A stretch of DNA of 64,000 bases from Bacillota bacterium (lineage in GTDB: Bacteria > Bacillota > UBA5301 > JAMCQP01), in NCBI GenBank assembly GCA_023381695.1, contig JAMCQP010000071.1, positions 26,244 through 90,243 on the forward strand, read 5' to 3'. Each line of letters starts with the position of its first letter. Within the stretch, counting starts at the first letter, position 1. The notes under the pieces are model-generated. The model did no database searches, was not told the DNA's origin, and saw nothing but the letters and a program-made list of their open reading frames with translations. A program made the translations under genes and the position numbers. Positions 17,069-26,983 of this stretch are shown here, one piece after another.

Positions 17069-18082
17069 ATGCAAAAACAATTGGGCCCCTTGACGGGGAA
17101 ACAGAAGGCTGCTATCCTGCTGATCAGCCTTGGACCGGATATCTCGGCACAGGTCATCAAGAATCTGCGCGAGGAAGAGATTGAGGACATTACGCTGGAG
17201 ATGGCCAACCTGCGGACGGTTGGTTCCGAAGTCAAGGAGAAGGTGGCTGAGGAGTTTCGGGAATTGTACATGGCCCAGGAGTATATCGCCTCCGGCGGCA
17301 TCGAATACGCCAGGGATGTTCTGGAGCGGGCCCTGGGGTCCCACCGGGCCAACGACATCATCAATAAACTTACGGTCTCCTTGCAGGTGAGACCCTTCGA
17401 CTTCGCCCGCCACACCGAGCCGTCCCAGCTTTTGAACTTTATCCAGAATGAGCACCCCCAGACCATTGCCCTGGTGATGGCTTATCTTTCCGCGGACCAG
17501 GCGGGGACGATTCTCTCGGCGCTGCCTGCCCAGAGGCAGGTGGAGGTCGCCAAGCGCCTGGCCACCATGGACAGGACTTCGCCGGAAATCCTCTCAGAGG
17601 TGGAATCCATTCTGGAAAAGAAGGTCTCCGCGGTGGCCACCCAGGGATTCACCGCCGCAGGAGGAATCGACGCCACGGTGGAGATTCTGAACCGGACCGA
17701 CCGCGGCACGGAAAAGACCATCATTGAGGCCCTTACCGAAGAAGATCCGGAACTGGCCGAAGAGATTAAACGCCGGATGTTCGTCTTCGAGGATATCGTG
17801 ATGCTGGATGATCGGGCTATCCAGCAGATCATCCGTGAGTCTGACAGCAAGGACTGGGCTCTGGCCCTCAAGACCGCCAGCGGAGAGGTCTCCGCCCGCA
17901 TCTACAAGAACATGTCCAAGCGGGCGTCCGACCTTCTCAAGGAAGACATCTCCTATCTGGGGCCGGTGCGGCTGCGTGACGTGGAGGATGCCCAGCAGCG
18001 AATCGTCAATGTGATTCGCCGCCTGGAGGAAGCCGGTGAAATTGTGGTCGCCCGTGGCGGAGAGGGTGAGGTACTTGTCTAA
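17069..18082 (+). CDS. fliG: Flagellar motor switch protein FliG
   Basis: 337 residues with the N-terminal (FliF-binding), middle and C-terminal ARM-like domains. LTGKQKAAILLISLGPD, EHPQTIALVMAYL and the charged torque helix region near MFVFEDIVMLDDRAIQQIIR are diagnostic. It transmits torque and, through FliM, direction switching. Only 6 bases separate it from fliF. Confidence 0.97.
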   Translation: MQKQLGPLTGKQKAAILLISLGPDISAQVIKNLREEEIEDITLEMANLRTVGSEVKEKVAEEFRELYMAQEYIASGGIEYARDVLERALGSHRANDIINKLTVSLQVRPFDFARHTEPSQLLNFIQNEHPQTIALVMAYLSADQAGTILSALPAQRQVEVAKRLATMDRTSPEILSEVESILEKKVSAVATQGFTAAGGIDATVEILNRTDRGTEKTIIEALTEEDPELAEEIKRRMFVFEDIVMLDDRAIQQIIRESDSKDWALALKTASGEVSARIYKNMSKRASDLLKEDISYLGPVRLRDVEDAQQRIVNVIRRLEEAGEIVVARGGEGEVLV

Positions 18083-19166
18083 TGTGATCAAGACCTACGA
18101 GTGGCGGCGGGCCGAACCTTACCAGCTTTCGCTCTACCCATCGGAACGGCTTCTGGAGGAGATTCAGGTCGAGCTTGAGGCCAGAAGGCGGGAAGAGGAG
18201 GAGGCGGCCCTGGCGGCGCAGCAAGCCGTCGAAGAAGGGCAGGAAGAGCAGCAGGCGCCCCCCGATATAGCGGCGGATTTACCTGCCCCAACGAATGAGC
18301 CTTCGGAGGAACCCACTTCCACTGTATTGCAGGATCTCGCCAGTCTAGCACCGGATGTTACCGGTGTGCCACAGAATCTCACCAACCCACCCGAAGAGCA
18401 GGTTGAAAAGCTGCTCGAAACAGCCGCTCAGAAGGCCAAAGATCTTGAGGCCGAGGCGCAAAAGGCCGCGGAGTCCTTGAAAGCCGAGGCGCAGGCGGCG
18501 TTGGCGCAGGCCGAGGAAGGACGCCGGCAGGCCGAAGCACAACTGGCCGGTTCCCGGCGGGAAGCGGCGGCCCTTGTGGAAGGGGCCCGGGGGCAGGCGG
18601 CGGACATGGTGGAGAAGGCTCAGAAGGAAGCGGAGACGATCCTGGAGGAGGCCAGAGAGCGGGGGTACCAGGAAGGGCTGGCCCAGGGCAGGGAAGCCGG
18701 CCACCGCGAGGGCCACGAAGCGGGGATCAAGGAGACCTCCGGGTTGGCGGCGCAGGCCAGGACGGTTCTGGAGACGGCGCTGGCCGAGCGCGAGCAGCTG
18801 ATCAGGGGCGCCAGCCAGGACATATTAAAGCTTGTGGTAAAGATTGCCGAAAAGATTATCAGGGGGCAACTGCGTCTTGATCCGGCAATTATCCAGCGGA
18901 CCGTGGAAGATGCCGTAAAACTGGTGAATGACAAGGCCAGGGTGGTAATCCGGGTCAATCCCTCGGAGTTGGAGACGGCCAGGTCCGGAGAGGTGAAGAT
19001 CAGGCAGTTTTTGGAAGGTTCCACGCAGTTGGAGATCGTGGGCGATGAGACCATCGAACCAGGCGGTTGCATGATCGAGACCAATTCGGGAAGCGTTGAC
19101 GCCCGGATCGCCACCCAACTGGAGGAGACGGCGCACTTACTGGAGGGGTTAGGGCATGGCGGTTGA
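18075..19166 (+). CDS. fliH: Flagellar export ATPase regulator FliH
   Basis: 363 residues. It begins (TTG 18075) [11 protein letters not shown], typical of Firmicute FliH, then has a very long Glu/Ala/Gln-rich coiled coil (about residues 40-220), partly in the GxxxG-like style ([17 protein letters not shown]), and the conserved C-domain ([16 protein letters not shown]). It binds FliI and links it to the C-ring. The start overlaps the fliG stop by 8 bases; GTG 18084 is possible. Confidence 0.92.
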   Translation: MSNVIKTYEWRRAEPYQLSLYPSERLLEEIQVELEARRREEEEAALAAQQAVEEGQEEQQAPPDIAADLPAPTNEPSEEPTSTVLQDLASLAPDVTGVPQNLTNPPEEQVEKLLETAAQKAKDLEAEAQKAAESLKAEAQAALAQAEEGRRQAEAQLAGSRREAAALVEGARGQAADMVEKAQKEAETILEEARERGYQEGLAQGREAGHREGHEAGIKETSGLAAQARTVLETALAEREQLIRGASQDILKLVVKIAEKIIRGQLRLDPAIIQRTVEDAVKLVNDKARVVIRVNPSELETARSGEVKIRQFLEGSTQLEIVGDETIEPGGCMIETNSGSVDARIATQLEETAHLLEGLGHGG

Positions 19167-20520
19167 GCTTCACAACCAGCGAGGGCCTGAACCGCAGGCC
19201 GGTCTTCTTGCGGAGCAGGAACTGGCCAGGGCATTTCAGATCTTGAATGAATATGAGCCCATGCGGGTGCTGGGGCGGGTAAACCGGATGATCGGGTTGA
19301 CCATCGAATCGGTGGGGCCCGCGGCACGCCTGGGAGAGCTTTGTTTCGTCCATCCCCGCCAGGGGCATGCTCCGATTCGCGCCGAGGTGGTCGGATTCAA
19401 GGAGAACCATGTGCTTTTGATGCCCCTGGGGGAAATGGAGGGAATCGGCCCCGGATGCGAGGTCCGCGCCACCGGCGGCACCTTTCAGGTGGAGGTGGGT
19501 TCCCAACTCCTCGGACGGGTGCTGGATGGGCTTGGCCGGCCGATGGACGGCAAGGGTCCGGTGATGACCAACAAGTATTACGCGGTGGCCAATCTGCCGC
19601 CGAACCCCCTGAGCCGCCGCCGGATTACCGTGAACCTCGAGGTGGGAGTCAGGGCCATTGACGGCCTTCTCACCTGCGGGTGCGGGCAAAGGATCGGCAT
19701 CTTCTCCGGCAGCGGGGTGGGCAAGAGCACCCTGCTGGGGATGATTGCCAGGAATACCTCGGCCGACGTAAATGTCATCGCGCTCGTCGGGGAACGGGGC
19801 CGGGAGGTCCGGGATTTCCTGGAGAAGGATCTCGGTGAAGAAGGTCTGAGGCGTTCCGTGGTGGTGGTGGCCACCTCCGATCAGCCGCCGCTGGTGCGGA
19901 TGAAGGGGGCGCTGGTGGCCACGGCCATTGCGGAATATTTCCGGGACCAGGGGCGCAACGTGATGCTCATGATGGATTCGGTGACCAGGTTTGCCGCCGC
20001 CCAGCGGGAGATCGGCCTGGCCATCGGCGAACCTCCGGCGACCCGGGGATACACGCCTTCGGTCTTCGCCGTATTGCCCAAGCTCCTGGAACGTTCCGGC
20101 ATGGGCGCCAGGGGAAGCATCACCGGGCTGTACACCGTTTTGGTGGACGGCGACGACATGAACGAGCCCATCGCCGATGCGGTAAGAAGCATTCTGGACG
20201 GCCACATCGTCCTTTCCCGAGATCTGGCGGCGCAGAATCATTACCCGGCCATCGACATTTTGGCCAGTGTAAGCCGGCTGATGATCGATATTGTTGACAA
20301 GGAGCATCAGGACGCTGCGAACCGTCTCAGGGAGATCCTGGCCATCTACCACAACGCCAGGGATCTGATCGAGATCGGAGCCTATCAGGCGGGCAGCAAC
20401 CCGAAGATTGACAACGCCATCGCCAGGATTGATGCGATAAATGTTTATCTATGCCAGGGGGTTGACGAGAAGAGCAGTTTTGCCGAGACGGTGCAGCAGT
20501 TGGAGAACTTGCTGGCCTAG
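19156..20520 (+). CDS. fliI: Flagellum-specific export ATPase FliI
   Basis: 454 residues, F1-beta-like ATPase that energises flagellar protein export. Walker A GSGVGKST (residues ~185-192), Walker B region [12 protein letters not shown], and the family-typical [15 protein letters not shown]. It overlaps fliH by 11 bases, consistent with a FliH-FliI complex translated together. Confidence 0.97.
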   Translation: MAVELHNQRGPEPQAGLLAEQELARAFQILNEYEPMRVLGRVNRMIGLTIESVGPAARLGELCFVHPRQGHAPIRAEVVGFKENHVLLMPLGEMEGIGPGCEVRATGGTFQVEVGSQLLGRVLDGLGRPMDGKGPVMTNKYYAVANLPPNPLSRRRITVNLEVGVRAIDGLLTCGCGQRIGIFSGSGVGKSTLLGMIARNTSADVNVIALVGERGREVRDFLEKDLGEEGLRRSVVVVATSDQPPLVRMKGALVATAIAEYFRDQGRNVMLMMDSVTRFAAAQREIGLAIGEPPATRGYTPSVFAVLPKLLERSGMGARGSITGLYTVLVDGDDMNEPIADAVRSILDGHIVLSRDLAAQNHYPAIDILASVSRLMIDIVDKEHQDAANRLREILAIYHNARDLIEIGAYQAGSNPKIDNAIARIDAINVYLCQGVDEKSSFAETVQQLENLLA

Positions 20521-20556
20521 GACCCGGCCCTGGTGGCCGATGGGAGGTAGCCAGAG

Positions 20557-21048
20557 ATGCGCAAATTCGTTTTTAACCTGGAAAAAGTTCTGGACTTCCG
20601 AAAGCATCAAGAGGACGAGCTTTCCATCCAGTTGGCCTTGCTCAGGGAGCGGCTGCGCCGAGAAGAGGAGTTTCTGGAATTTTTGCGCGTCCAGTACCGG
20701 CAGACCCAGGCGCAACTGCGCCAAACCGGTCTTGGCGAGCTGGCGATGGAAAAGATCCTGATCCTGCGGGACTTTCTGGCGGGGCTGGAGATCCAGATCC
20801 TCCACCAGAGCCAGGTGGTGGCCCAGGCGGCGGCAGAGACGGAAGAATGCCGCCTGAAGCTTCTGGAAGCCAGGCAAAACTACAAGATCCTGGAGAAGCT
20901 GCGCGAGCGCGATCTGGCCGCCTACCAGAGCGAGGTGCTCCGCCAGGAGCAGGCGTTGCTGGATGAGATCGGCGCCCATGGTTATATCCGCAACAGGGCA
21001 TCAGAGGCATTGGAGGTTAACAGCTTGGAGGCCAGCAGCAGCGTATGA
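20557..21048 (+). CDS. fliJ: Flagellar export chaperone FliJ
   Basis: 163 residues forming one long coiled coil: KFVFNLEKVLDFRKHQEDEL at the start is the FliJ signature. It sits in the FliI ring like the gamma stalk of F1 and cycles chaperones. GGGAGG lies before ATG 20557. The stop shares an ATGA with the next gene. Confidence 0.92.
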   Translation: MRKFVFNLEKVLDFRKHQEDELSIQLALLRERLRREEEFLEFLRVQYRQTQAQLRQTGLGELAMEKILILRDFLAGLEIQILHQSQVVAQAAAETEECRLKLLEARQNYKILEKLRERDLAAYQSEVLRQEQALLDEIGAHGYIRNRASEALEVNSLEASSSV

Positions 21049-21725
21049 AGCCGAAATTGAAGCCGCCTTCGCAAAAAGAGGCTGCCGAAAAAGCTCCCGG
21101 AAAAAAAGGGTTTGTAGCGAAGATCAAAGGATTTTTCAGGGCGATCTGGCATTTTGTGCGCCGGGGAAGGGTGCTGGTTTTATTGCTCCTGGCGGCGGCA
21201 ATCGGCACGGCCGTGGTCCTGGATCTCCTTGGGTTTATAGATATAGGCCGATCTGCCATGGATAGGCTTTCGCGGATTCCGTACATATCGTCGGTGGTGG
21301 AGACCTACCAGATGGGCCTCAAGGAGAAGAAGGTTTTCCTGGCCAGGGAGACCAGGCTTACCGAGTTGAACCAGACCACGGAACTTTCCCGGCAGGCCCT
21401 GATTGCCGAGGAGAAGAGCCTCCAGACCCAAAAGGATGAACTGGCCGCCAGGGAAGCCGCGCTGAAGCAACAGGAAAAAGCCCTGCAGAAGCAAGCCGAG
21501 GAATTGAAGAAGTTGGCCGATGACGCGTCCAGGTTGCAACAGATGGCCAGGTACTATGGAAAGATGCAGCCCGAGGAGGCCGCCAAGATCATGACGGAAC
21601 TCACGGCGAGCGAGATTGCGGAAGTGGTGGTGCGTTTGACCGACAGGCAGGTGGCGGCGATCTTGCCCTATCTGGAGCCAACCAAGGCCGCCGAGGTCCT
21701 GCGCGCCATCGGAAAGCAGTATTGA
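21045..21725 (+). CDS. MotE-like (YlxF) flagellar protein
   Basis: 226 residues: a basic N-terminus, one transmembrane helix (about residues 43-64), a long coiled coil (about 90-165), and a C-terminal MgtE-N-like domain (AKIMTELTASEIAEVVVRLT, AAILPYLEPTKAAEVLRAI). This layout matches MotE/YlxF, which sits in the same operon place in Firmicutes; in other bacteria MotE is a periplasmic chaperone of MotC. Starts within the fliJ stop (ATGA). Confidence 0.85.
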   Translation: MKPKLKPPSQKEAAEKAPGKKGFVAKIKGFFRAIWHFVRRGRVLVLLLLAAAIGTAVVLDLLGFIDIGRSAMDRLSRIPYISSVVETYQMGLKEKKVFLARETRLTELNQTTELSRQALIAEEKSLQTQKDELAAREAALKQQEKALQKQAEELKKLADDASRLQQMARYYGKMQPEEAAKIMTELTASEIAEVVVRLTDRQVAAILPYLEPTKAAEVLRAIGKQY

Positions 21726-21845
21726 AAGGTGCGCTGCTGAAGGATGCTGTACCGAAGATGCAGCGCGGAAGATGTAGAGATTAGCCGCGAAGGCCAGGGA
21801 AGGCCGGGAGCGTTGCGTGGTCCAGGGAGGGCTTGGGAGTAGGAG

Positions 21846-21870
21846 CGCATGGGCCGGAAAGACCCATGCG
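21846..21870 (+). other. Perfect hairpin just before the fliK ribosome binding site
   Basis: CGCATGGG (21846-21853) and CCCATGCG (21863-21870) form an 8-bp perfect stem with a 9-base loop, ending only 4 bases before the near-ideal AAAGGAGGTGA of fliK. There is no T-run, so it is not a terminator. It may stabilise an mRNA end or tune fliK translation. Confidence 0.6.
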
Positions 21871-21889
21871 AAGAAAGGAGGTGACAGAT

Positions 21890-23665
21890 ATGCAAAGGAA
21901 TATGCAACCCGATCTGGTGGATCTGGCACTGCTTATGCCGCGGACGGCTCAACCGCGGGAGGGAATCTTCCCCGCGAGGCGCAGCAGCCACGATTCCGGT
22001 GATTTCGCCCGGATCTTCGAACGGCAAAAGATGCAATACCGCCGGGATGACCTTCACAAGGCAGGGGCCGGGGAGGCGAGGTCGTCAAGGCCTTCCGCCA
22101 AACCGCAAGAGAAGCCGCAAAACTTCCAGGCCGATGCCGAGCAAAGGGCGAAACAGGCAGGGGATATGCGGAATGAAGCTTATGACCGTCCGGAAAAAGG
22201 GGCGGCAACGGCTTCCGATGCTTCCACCAAACGGGATTCCCTACCCGATAAGGTAGCTGCACAGGCCGGGGCTGAAACCCAAAATCCCGCGGACGCCGGG
22301 CAAGCCCAGGCGGCTCAGGCGGCTATCGCCCAGGCTGGAGGCGGGACCCAGCCCCAGGGCCAAACCATGGGCTGGAATTCTTCCGCCAATGGTGGCCAGG
22401 GGACTGCCGGGGAGGCGGCAGTTCAACCCGTCATGGCATCGCAGGCAGGTGTTTCAGGTCTGGCCGGCCTTGCGGATGGGGTAATCTCCCGGATTTCCGG
22501 AGGGCCCGTGGCAACCGGAGAAGCTTCCAGCGGCCAGGCTGCTCAGAATGGATCAGCGCTTGGAGGCAATCCTGGCCAACAATCCAGTGATCCGGCAATC
22601 CTGCGAAGCATGGTTGCCACTGGCGTGAATGTGCCCGACCTCCCCATTGATGCGTCCGGACTTCCCCAGGCGCAGAATGAGCAGGGAGCGGCCCAGGCCG
22701 CTGGCGGCACGCCGCTGGCTGGTGGCGGCCCGGCTGGCGAAGGGACCGCCAGGACCGGGGTTATGGGCAATGGCTTGATCTCCCCGGTTGCGGAGGCTGT
22801 TCTGGCAACAGAAAGCATGGCGACATCTCCAAACGGAAATGGTTCGGGAGCAGAAGGTAAATCCGGCGCAAGCAAAGCCGGAAACCTCAGCCTGCACCTG
22901 CGGCATGCCCGGGAATATTCGGGCGACGCGAAAGAGCCGGCCCAGGCAGGGTCCTCAGCGGCCGTTGCCGGGATGCAAAAGGGCCAGCAGGGTGGAGCAG
23001 GCGGGCAACAAGGTCTGCCGGGGTCGCTGTTGCTCAGCGGGCGGCCGGGGGAGGCCCTCTCCGAGGCGTCGGAAGCTGGAAAACCGGCCCAGGGCAACTC
23101 CGACTTTCTGACCCGTCTGATCCAGACGGGTGCCATGGAGAGCCAGAATGCCGGCCGGGCGGGTCTCGAAGCCGCCAAAACCGCGCAGGTGGCCAGGCCG
23201 AGCGTCGAGACCGTCTTTCCGCAGATCGTGCAAAAGGCCCAGATGATCCTGCGCGATGGCTCCTCGGAGATGCGGATGCAGCTTATCCCCGAACATCTCG
23301 GAAAGCTCGAGATGAGGATTCTGGTCCATGACGGGGTCGTGACGGCCCGGTTCATGGTGGAGAACGCTCAGGTCAAGAGCATGATCGAAGGGAACCTGCC
23401 GCAACTCAAACAATCCCTGGAAAGCCTGGGTCTCCAAATCGACAGCTTCGCCGTCGGGGTCGGCGCGGGCCAGCAGGAGGCTTTCAATTCATCCTGGGCG
23501 GGCTCAGGCCGGAGTTCCGGCGCCGGAGACGGCGGAGACGGCTTTGGACGCAGCCGGCTAAACAGAGCCAGGGATTATGATGAGGCGGCGCCGGTAGCGC
23601 CAATCGCCGGGGAAACCGGTTTTTTGCGCAGCAACCCCGATCATCTGGTGGATGCCCGGATGTAA
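21890..23665 (+). CDS. fliK: Flagellar hook-length control protein FliK
   Basis: 591 residues. A long low-complexity region rich in Ala, Gly, Gln and Pro (about residues 40-430) is followed by the conserved C-terminal hook-length domain (about 440-545: MRMQLIPEHLGKLEMRILV, VTARFMVENAQVKSMIEGNL, QLKQSLESLG). It acts as a ruler and triggers the FlhB specificity switch. ATG 21890 follows AAAGGAGGTGA by 5 bases; earlier in-frame codons lack such a site. Confidence 0.93.
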   Translation: MQRNMQPDLVDLALLMPRTAQPREGIFPARRSSHDSGDFARIFERQKMQYRRDDLHKAGAGEARSSRPSAKPQEKPQNFQADAEQRAKQAGDMRNEAYDRPEKGAATASDASTKRDSLPDKVAAQAGAETQNPADAGQAQAAQAAIAQAGGGTQPQGQTMGWNSSANGGQGTAGEAAVQPVMASQAGVSGLAGLADGVISRISGGPVATGEASSGQAAQNGSALGGNPGQQSSDPAILRSMVATGVNVPDLPIDASGLPQAQNEQGAAQAAGGTPLAGGGPAGEGTARTGVMGNGLISPVAEAVLATESMATSPNGNGSGAEGKSGASKAGNLSLHLRHAREYSGDAKEPAQAGSSAAVAGMQKGQQGGAGGQQGLPGSLLLSGRPGEALSEASEAGKPAQGNSDFLTRLIQTGAMESQNAGRAGLEAAKTAQVARPSVETVFPQIVQKAQMILRDGSSEMRMQLIPEHLGKLEMRILVHDGVVTARFMVENAQVKSMIEGNLPQLKQSLESLGLQIDSFAVGVGAGQQEAFNSSWAGSGRSSGAGDGGDGFGRSRLNRARDYDEAAPVAPIAGETGFLRSNPDHLVDARM

Positions 23666-23731
23666 GACGAACGTATTAGACGGCACCATCTCGATCCGGT
23701 GTCGATGTCCCACGAGAGGAGGCGACAAAAA

Positions 23732-24169
23732 GTGGCGGATTTAACCGTAAACGCGACCACGTCTGGCACGGCCGGCGGAACGACAGCGGCCGGCGGGAGC
23801 AAGAAGGCCGCCAAGGAATTGGACAAGGACGCCTTTTTGAAACTCCTGGTCACCCAGTTGAAATACCAGGACCCCATGAAACCTCTGGAAGACAAAGAGT
23901 TCATCGTGCAGATGGCCCAGTTCAGCTCGGTGGAGCAATTGCAGAATTTAAGCGTTGGGATGGACAGATTCGTGCAGCTCCAGACCCGGGCCAGCCTCAT
24001 GTCTGAGGCTACAGGGTTTATGGGGAGGACCGTGACGGTCAACGATGCGGCGACCGGAAAGTCTGTTACCGGAAAGGTCAGCGGCGTGAAAGTGGTTGAG
24101 GGAGTCCCCAAGATCGTGGTAAATGCCGGGGAATATGATGTGGGCAGTGTCCAGGAAGTGGTGGCCTAG
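23732..24169 (+). CDS. flgD: Hook capping/assembly protein FlgD
   Basis: 145 residues, the short Bacillus-like form. Core: KDAFLKLLVTQLKYQDPMKP, DKEFIVQMAQFSSVEQLQNL, LMSEATGFMGRTVTV, then a small beta domain. It caps the growing hook. GTG 23732 is 9 bases after GAGAGGAGG; an ATG further upstream lies before that site and is not used. Confidence 0.93.
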   Translation: MADLTVNATTSGTAGGTTAAGGSKKAAKELDKDAFLKLLVTQLKYQDPMKPLEDKEFIVQMAQFSSVEQLQNLSVGMDRFVQLQTRASLMSEATGFMGRTVTVNDAATGKSVTGKVSGVKVVEGVPKIVVNAGEYDVGSVQEVVA

Positions 24170-24183
24170 CGGAGGTGAGGTAG

Positions 24184-24591
24184 ATGGCTGATCAGATTAT
24201 CCCCCTTGGCCTTGGCCCTCTGCAAAGCCCCGAGATAAAGTCCGGACAACGGACGCCGAAACCGGCGAACACCGGCGCTTCCGTGGGCCAAAACGGCTCC
24301 TTCGGTCAGATCCTGGCCAGGGAGATGGGCAGATCCGAGCCGCTGAAATTCTCCGCGCACGCGGAAAAGCGGTTGGAAACCCGAAAAATACCGCTCACCG
24401 AAGCGGATCTGGCCAGGCTCCGGACGGCGGTGGACAAGGCCGCGGCCAAAGGCGCCCAGGAGTCGCTCATCCTGATGAACGACCTGGCGCTGGTGGTCAG
24501 CATCAAGAACCGGACGGTGATTACCGCCATCGACGGCGCGAACCTGAAGGAGAACGTCTTCACCAACATCGACAGCGCGGTGATTACCTGA
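24184..24591 (+). CDS. Flagellar operon protein, TIGR02530 type
   Basis: 135 residues. The C-terminal two thirds (KFSAHAEKRLETRKIPLTEA, LMNDLALVVSIKNRTVITAI, ENVFTNIDSAVI) match the small conserved protein found between flgD and flgE in Firmicutes and spirochaetes. Exact function unknown. ATG 24184 follows GGAGGTGAGG. Confidence 0.85.
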   Translation: MADQIIPLGLGPLQSPEIKSGQRTPKPANTGASVGQNGSFGQILAREMGRSEPLKFSAHAEKRLETRKIPLTEADLARLRTAVDKAAAKGAQESLILMNDLALVVSIKNRTVITAIDGANLKENVFTNIDSAVIT

Positions 24592-24730
24592 CGGAAGTCT
24601 GTTGGGCCAAAGTGAGGCAACAAAAGGTTATGACCCGCAATTGGCTATGAGGCTGGACCTCAAAGAGGAAGCCTCCGCCGCAGACCGATCGAAGCGGCAA
24701 GCCAGGCAGTATGAAGGAGGTTGTTCTACC

Positions 24731-25993
24731 ATGATGAGGTCGCTCTTTTCTGGGGTTTCCGGTCTGCGAAACCACCAGATCCGGATGGACGTCATCGGAA
24801 ATAACATCGCCAACGTGAACACCATCGGTTATAAGGGCAGCCGGGTGACCTTCCGCGACCTGCTCTACCAGACCATGTCCGGCAGCGCGGCGCCGCAGGG
24901 CAACCGCGGCGGCATTAACCCGCAACAGGTGGGCCTTGGCGTGGCGGTAGGATCCATTGACGTGATCCAAACCGGTGGCAGCAGCGAGACCACCGGCCAA
25001 AACACCGACATGATGATTGAAGGCGACGGGTTCTTTGTTCTACAAGATGGAAGTCGACAGTTTTACACCAGAGCCGGGGCTTTCAAGCTAGACTTTGACG
25101 GTAATCTGACCAGTCCCAGCGGCTTGAAGGTAGCCGGGTGGATGGCTAATAGCGGTGGTGTATTGCCCAACTTGACTGCTACAAATCTCCAGGGGATTGT
25201 CATTCAAAAGGGTATGCAGATGGCCCCATCGGCTACGACTACGGCTAGCTTTATCGGAAATTTGGATTCACGGACAGCGGCACTAGCAACTTTCGATACT
25301 ACATTGCCCGTGTACGACTCCTTGGGCAACAAGTATGATGTTTCGATAAGATTTACTAAACTTAATACTCCTAATGAGTGGAACTGGGAAGTTACCAACC
25401 CGCCGTGGTTGGTTGGTGCAGCAAAAAGCCGGGGAAGTTTGGCCTTCGACGCTTTGGGGGTCTATACCGGTACCGCTACTGTCGATGCAGCTCGCTATAC
25501 TCCGGCGGATATTACGGGTACACCACCGGGTGGAGCTAACCTTCTTACCATTCCGATCGCCAGCATAGATTTTAGCGGGTTACGGCAGTATGCTACAGAA
25601 TCCGGCATTGACAAGAGCCAGAACGGCTACGCACAAGGCAGCTTGAATGACTTTTCCGTGGATGCCACGGGGGTTGTGACCGGGCTCTTTTCAAACGGGC
25701 GCAACCAGCCGATTGCACAGGTGGCGATGGCGGTCTTCAACAATCCTGGTGGTCTCTCAAGGAGCGGCGAGACCCTGTTCGAAGAGACCAACAACTCCGG
25801 GCTTGCCCAGATAGGATCCGCCACGACCGGCGGGCGCGGCAAGATCACCCCGGGCTCCGTGGAGATGTCCAACGTGGACCTCTCCCAGGAGTTCACCAAC
25901 ATGATCGTCACGCAGCGCGGCTTCCAGGCCAACTCGCGGATTATCACCACCTCGGATGAGATGCTGCAGGAGCTGGTGAACCTGAAGAGGTAA
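24731..25993 (+). CDS. flgE: Flagellar hook protein FlgE
   Basis: 420 residues. Conserved N-terminus (MRSLFSGVSGLRNHQIRMDV, GNNIANVNTIGYKGSR) and C-terminus (SNVDLSQEFTNMIVTQRGFQ, NSRIITTSDEMLQELVNL) form the hook core; the middle (about residues 110-300) is the variable surface domain. That middle part has visibly lower G+C and different codon choice from both ends and from the neighbours. ATG 24731 follows AAGGAGG; ATG 24734 is also possible. Confidence 0.95.
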   Translation: MMRSLFSGVSGLRNHQIRMDVIGNNIANVNTIGYKGSRVTFRDLLYQTMSGSAAPQGNRGGINPQQVGLGVAVGSIDVIQTGGSSETTGQNTDMMIEGDGFFVLQDGSRQFYTRAGAFKLDFDGNLTSPSGLKVAGWMANSGGVLPNLTATNLQGIVIQKGMQMAPSATTTASFIGNLDSRTAALATFDTTLPVYDSLGNKYDVSIRFTKLNTPNEWNWEVTNPPWLVGAAKSRGSLAFDALGVYTGTATVDAARYTPADITGTPPGGANLLTIPIASIDFSGLRQYATESGIDKSQNGYAQGSLNDFSVDATGVVTGLFSNGRNQPIAQVAMAVFNNPGGLSRSGETLFEETNNSGLAQIGSATTGGRGKITPGSVEMSNVDLSQEFTNMIVTQRGFQANSRIITTSDEMLQELVNLKR

Positions 25994-26083
25994 CTGTGTG
26001 GTGGTAATGGTAGGGTGACTGCCGCAGTAATTGTAGGCTAACTGTGGCCGGCACTGATGCACAAGGCTTAAGTGAATTAAAAA

Positions 26084-26124
26084 CTCCCGTGGCGTGCGGC
26101 TTCCGGGGGGCTGCACGCCGCGGG
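26084..26124 (-). terminator. Hairpin with U-tract on the minus strand inside the motility operon
   Basis: CCCGTGGCGTGC (26086-26097) pairs with GCACGCCGCGGG (26113-26124), 12 bp with one G-U. On the minus strand the stem is followed by AGTTTTTAATT, the form of an intrinsic terminator for antisense transcription. On the plus strand there is no T-run, so operon mRNA would pass through. Confidence 0.5.
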
Positions 26125-26180
26125 AAAAGGGATTGGCGCAGGGAGGCAACCAATTCAAGAACCCAAGGGAGGGGAAGAAG

Positions 26181-26399
26181 ATGATCCTGGTCACGCGTCT
26201 GGATGGCAAGCAGTTTGTGGTGAACGCCGAGCTTATTGAGACCATCGAGTCGACGCCGGACACCGTGGTCTCGCTGACCACCCACCAAAAATATGTGGTC
26301 CAGGAGAGCATTCAGGAGATCGTCAACCGGGTGGTCCGTTATCATCAGGAGTTAAACCTGGGTCTTAAGCCGGACGCCAATATCAGCGATAACCATTAA
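26181..26399 (+). CDS. swrD: FlbD/SwrD family flagellar protein
   Basis: 72 residues, typical for the family: MILVTRLDGKQFVVNAELIE, then TPDTVVSLTTHQKYVVQES. In B. subtilis SwrD raises motor torque and swarming. ATG 26181 is preceded by AAGGGAGGGG. The 187-base gap from flgE contains the hairpin at 26086-26124. Confidence 0.9.
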   Translation: MILVTRLDGKQFVVNAELIETIESTPDTVVSLTTHQKYVVQESIQEIVNRVVRYHQELNLGLKPDANISDNH

Positions 26400-26431
26400 T
26401 AGCCGGACTGAATTGCCGGAGGAGGAGAACC

Positions 26432-26902
26432 ATGGCGGACGAAAACAGCAACAACAATAACATTCTAAACACAAAGGTAATCATCTTTGCGGTGGGTCTT
26501 CTGGTCCTGGCGGCGCTCGGATCTTCGCTGACGACCTACTTCTTCTTCGGGAGGGCTCTGGTGCAGCCGGCGCCCAAGGTGGTGGTGGTCGCCGAGAAGT
26601 TCGGACCCACTTACCCGATCGGCGAATTTACCGCAAACCTGGCGGACAAGGATGTAAGACGCTATGTCCAGACCACGATCGTCTTTGAGTTGAACGAGGA
26701 AAAGACCACCGAGGAGATCTCTCAGCGCAACCCGCAGATCCGGGATGCGATCTATTCTATCCTGAGTTCATATAGACGTGACGATATCCTGGACGAACAG
26801 GGGAAGATCCGGCTCCGGGAGGAGATCATGAACAAGGTGAACGGTTTTCTGGTGAAGGGCCGGGTTAAGAACGTCTACTTTACCCAGTTTGTTGTCCAGT
26901 AA
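26432..26902 (+). CDS. fliL: Flagellar basal body-associated protein FliL
   Basis: 156 residues: Asn-rich N-terminus, one transmembrane helix (about 13-38), then the periplasmic FliL domain (GEFTANLADKDVRRYVQTTI, RDAIYSILSSY, VKNVYFTQFVVQ). It associates with stators. motA/motB are absent from the usual place beside it. Confidence 0.94.
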   Translation: MADENSNNNNILNTKVIIFAVGLLVLAALGSSLTTYFFFGRALVQPAPKVVVVAEKFGPTYPIGEFTANLADKDVRRYVQTTIVFELNEEKTTEEISQRNPQIRDAIYSILSSYRRDDILDEQGKIRLREEIMNKVNGFLVKGRVKNVYFTQFVVQ

Positions 26903-26983
26903 AAATATTCTGTTCGGGAAAAAAGTCGTTGCCAGGCAAGTAGATGCAAGTCTGGTTGGGTGAAGTGGCAGGGGGTGGCTGAA

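Noticed and set aside
19000..20352. 450-codon open frame on the minus strand opposite fliI
   Set aside because: It is antisense to a clear fliI gene, rich in His, Pro and Gly, with no family features; an effect of GC-rich codon use.
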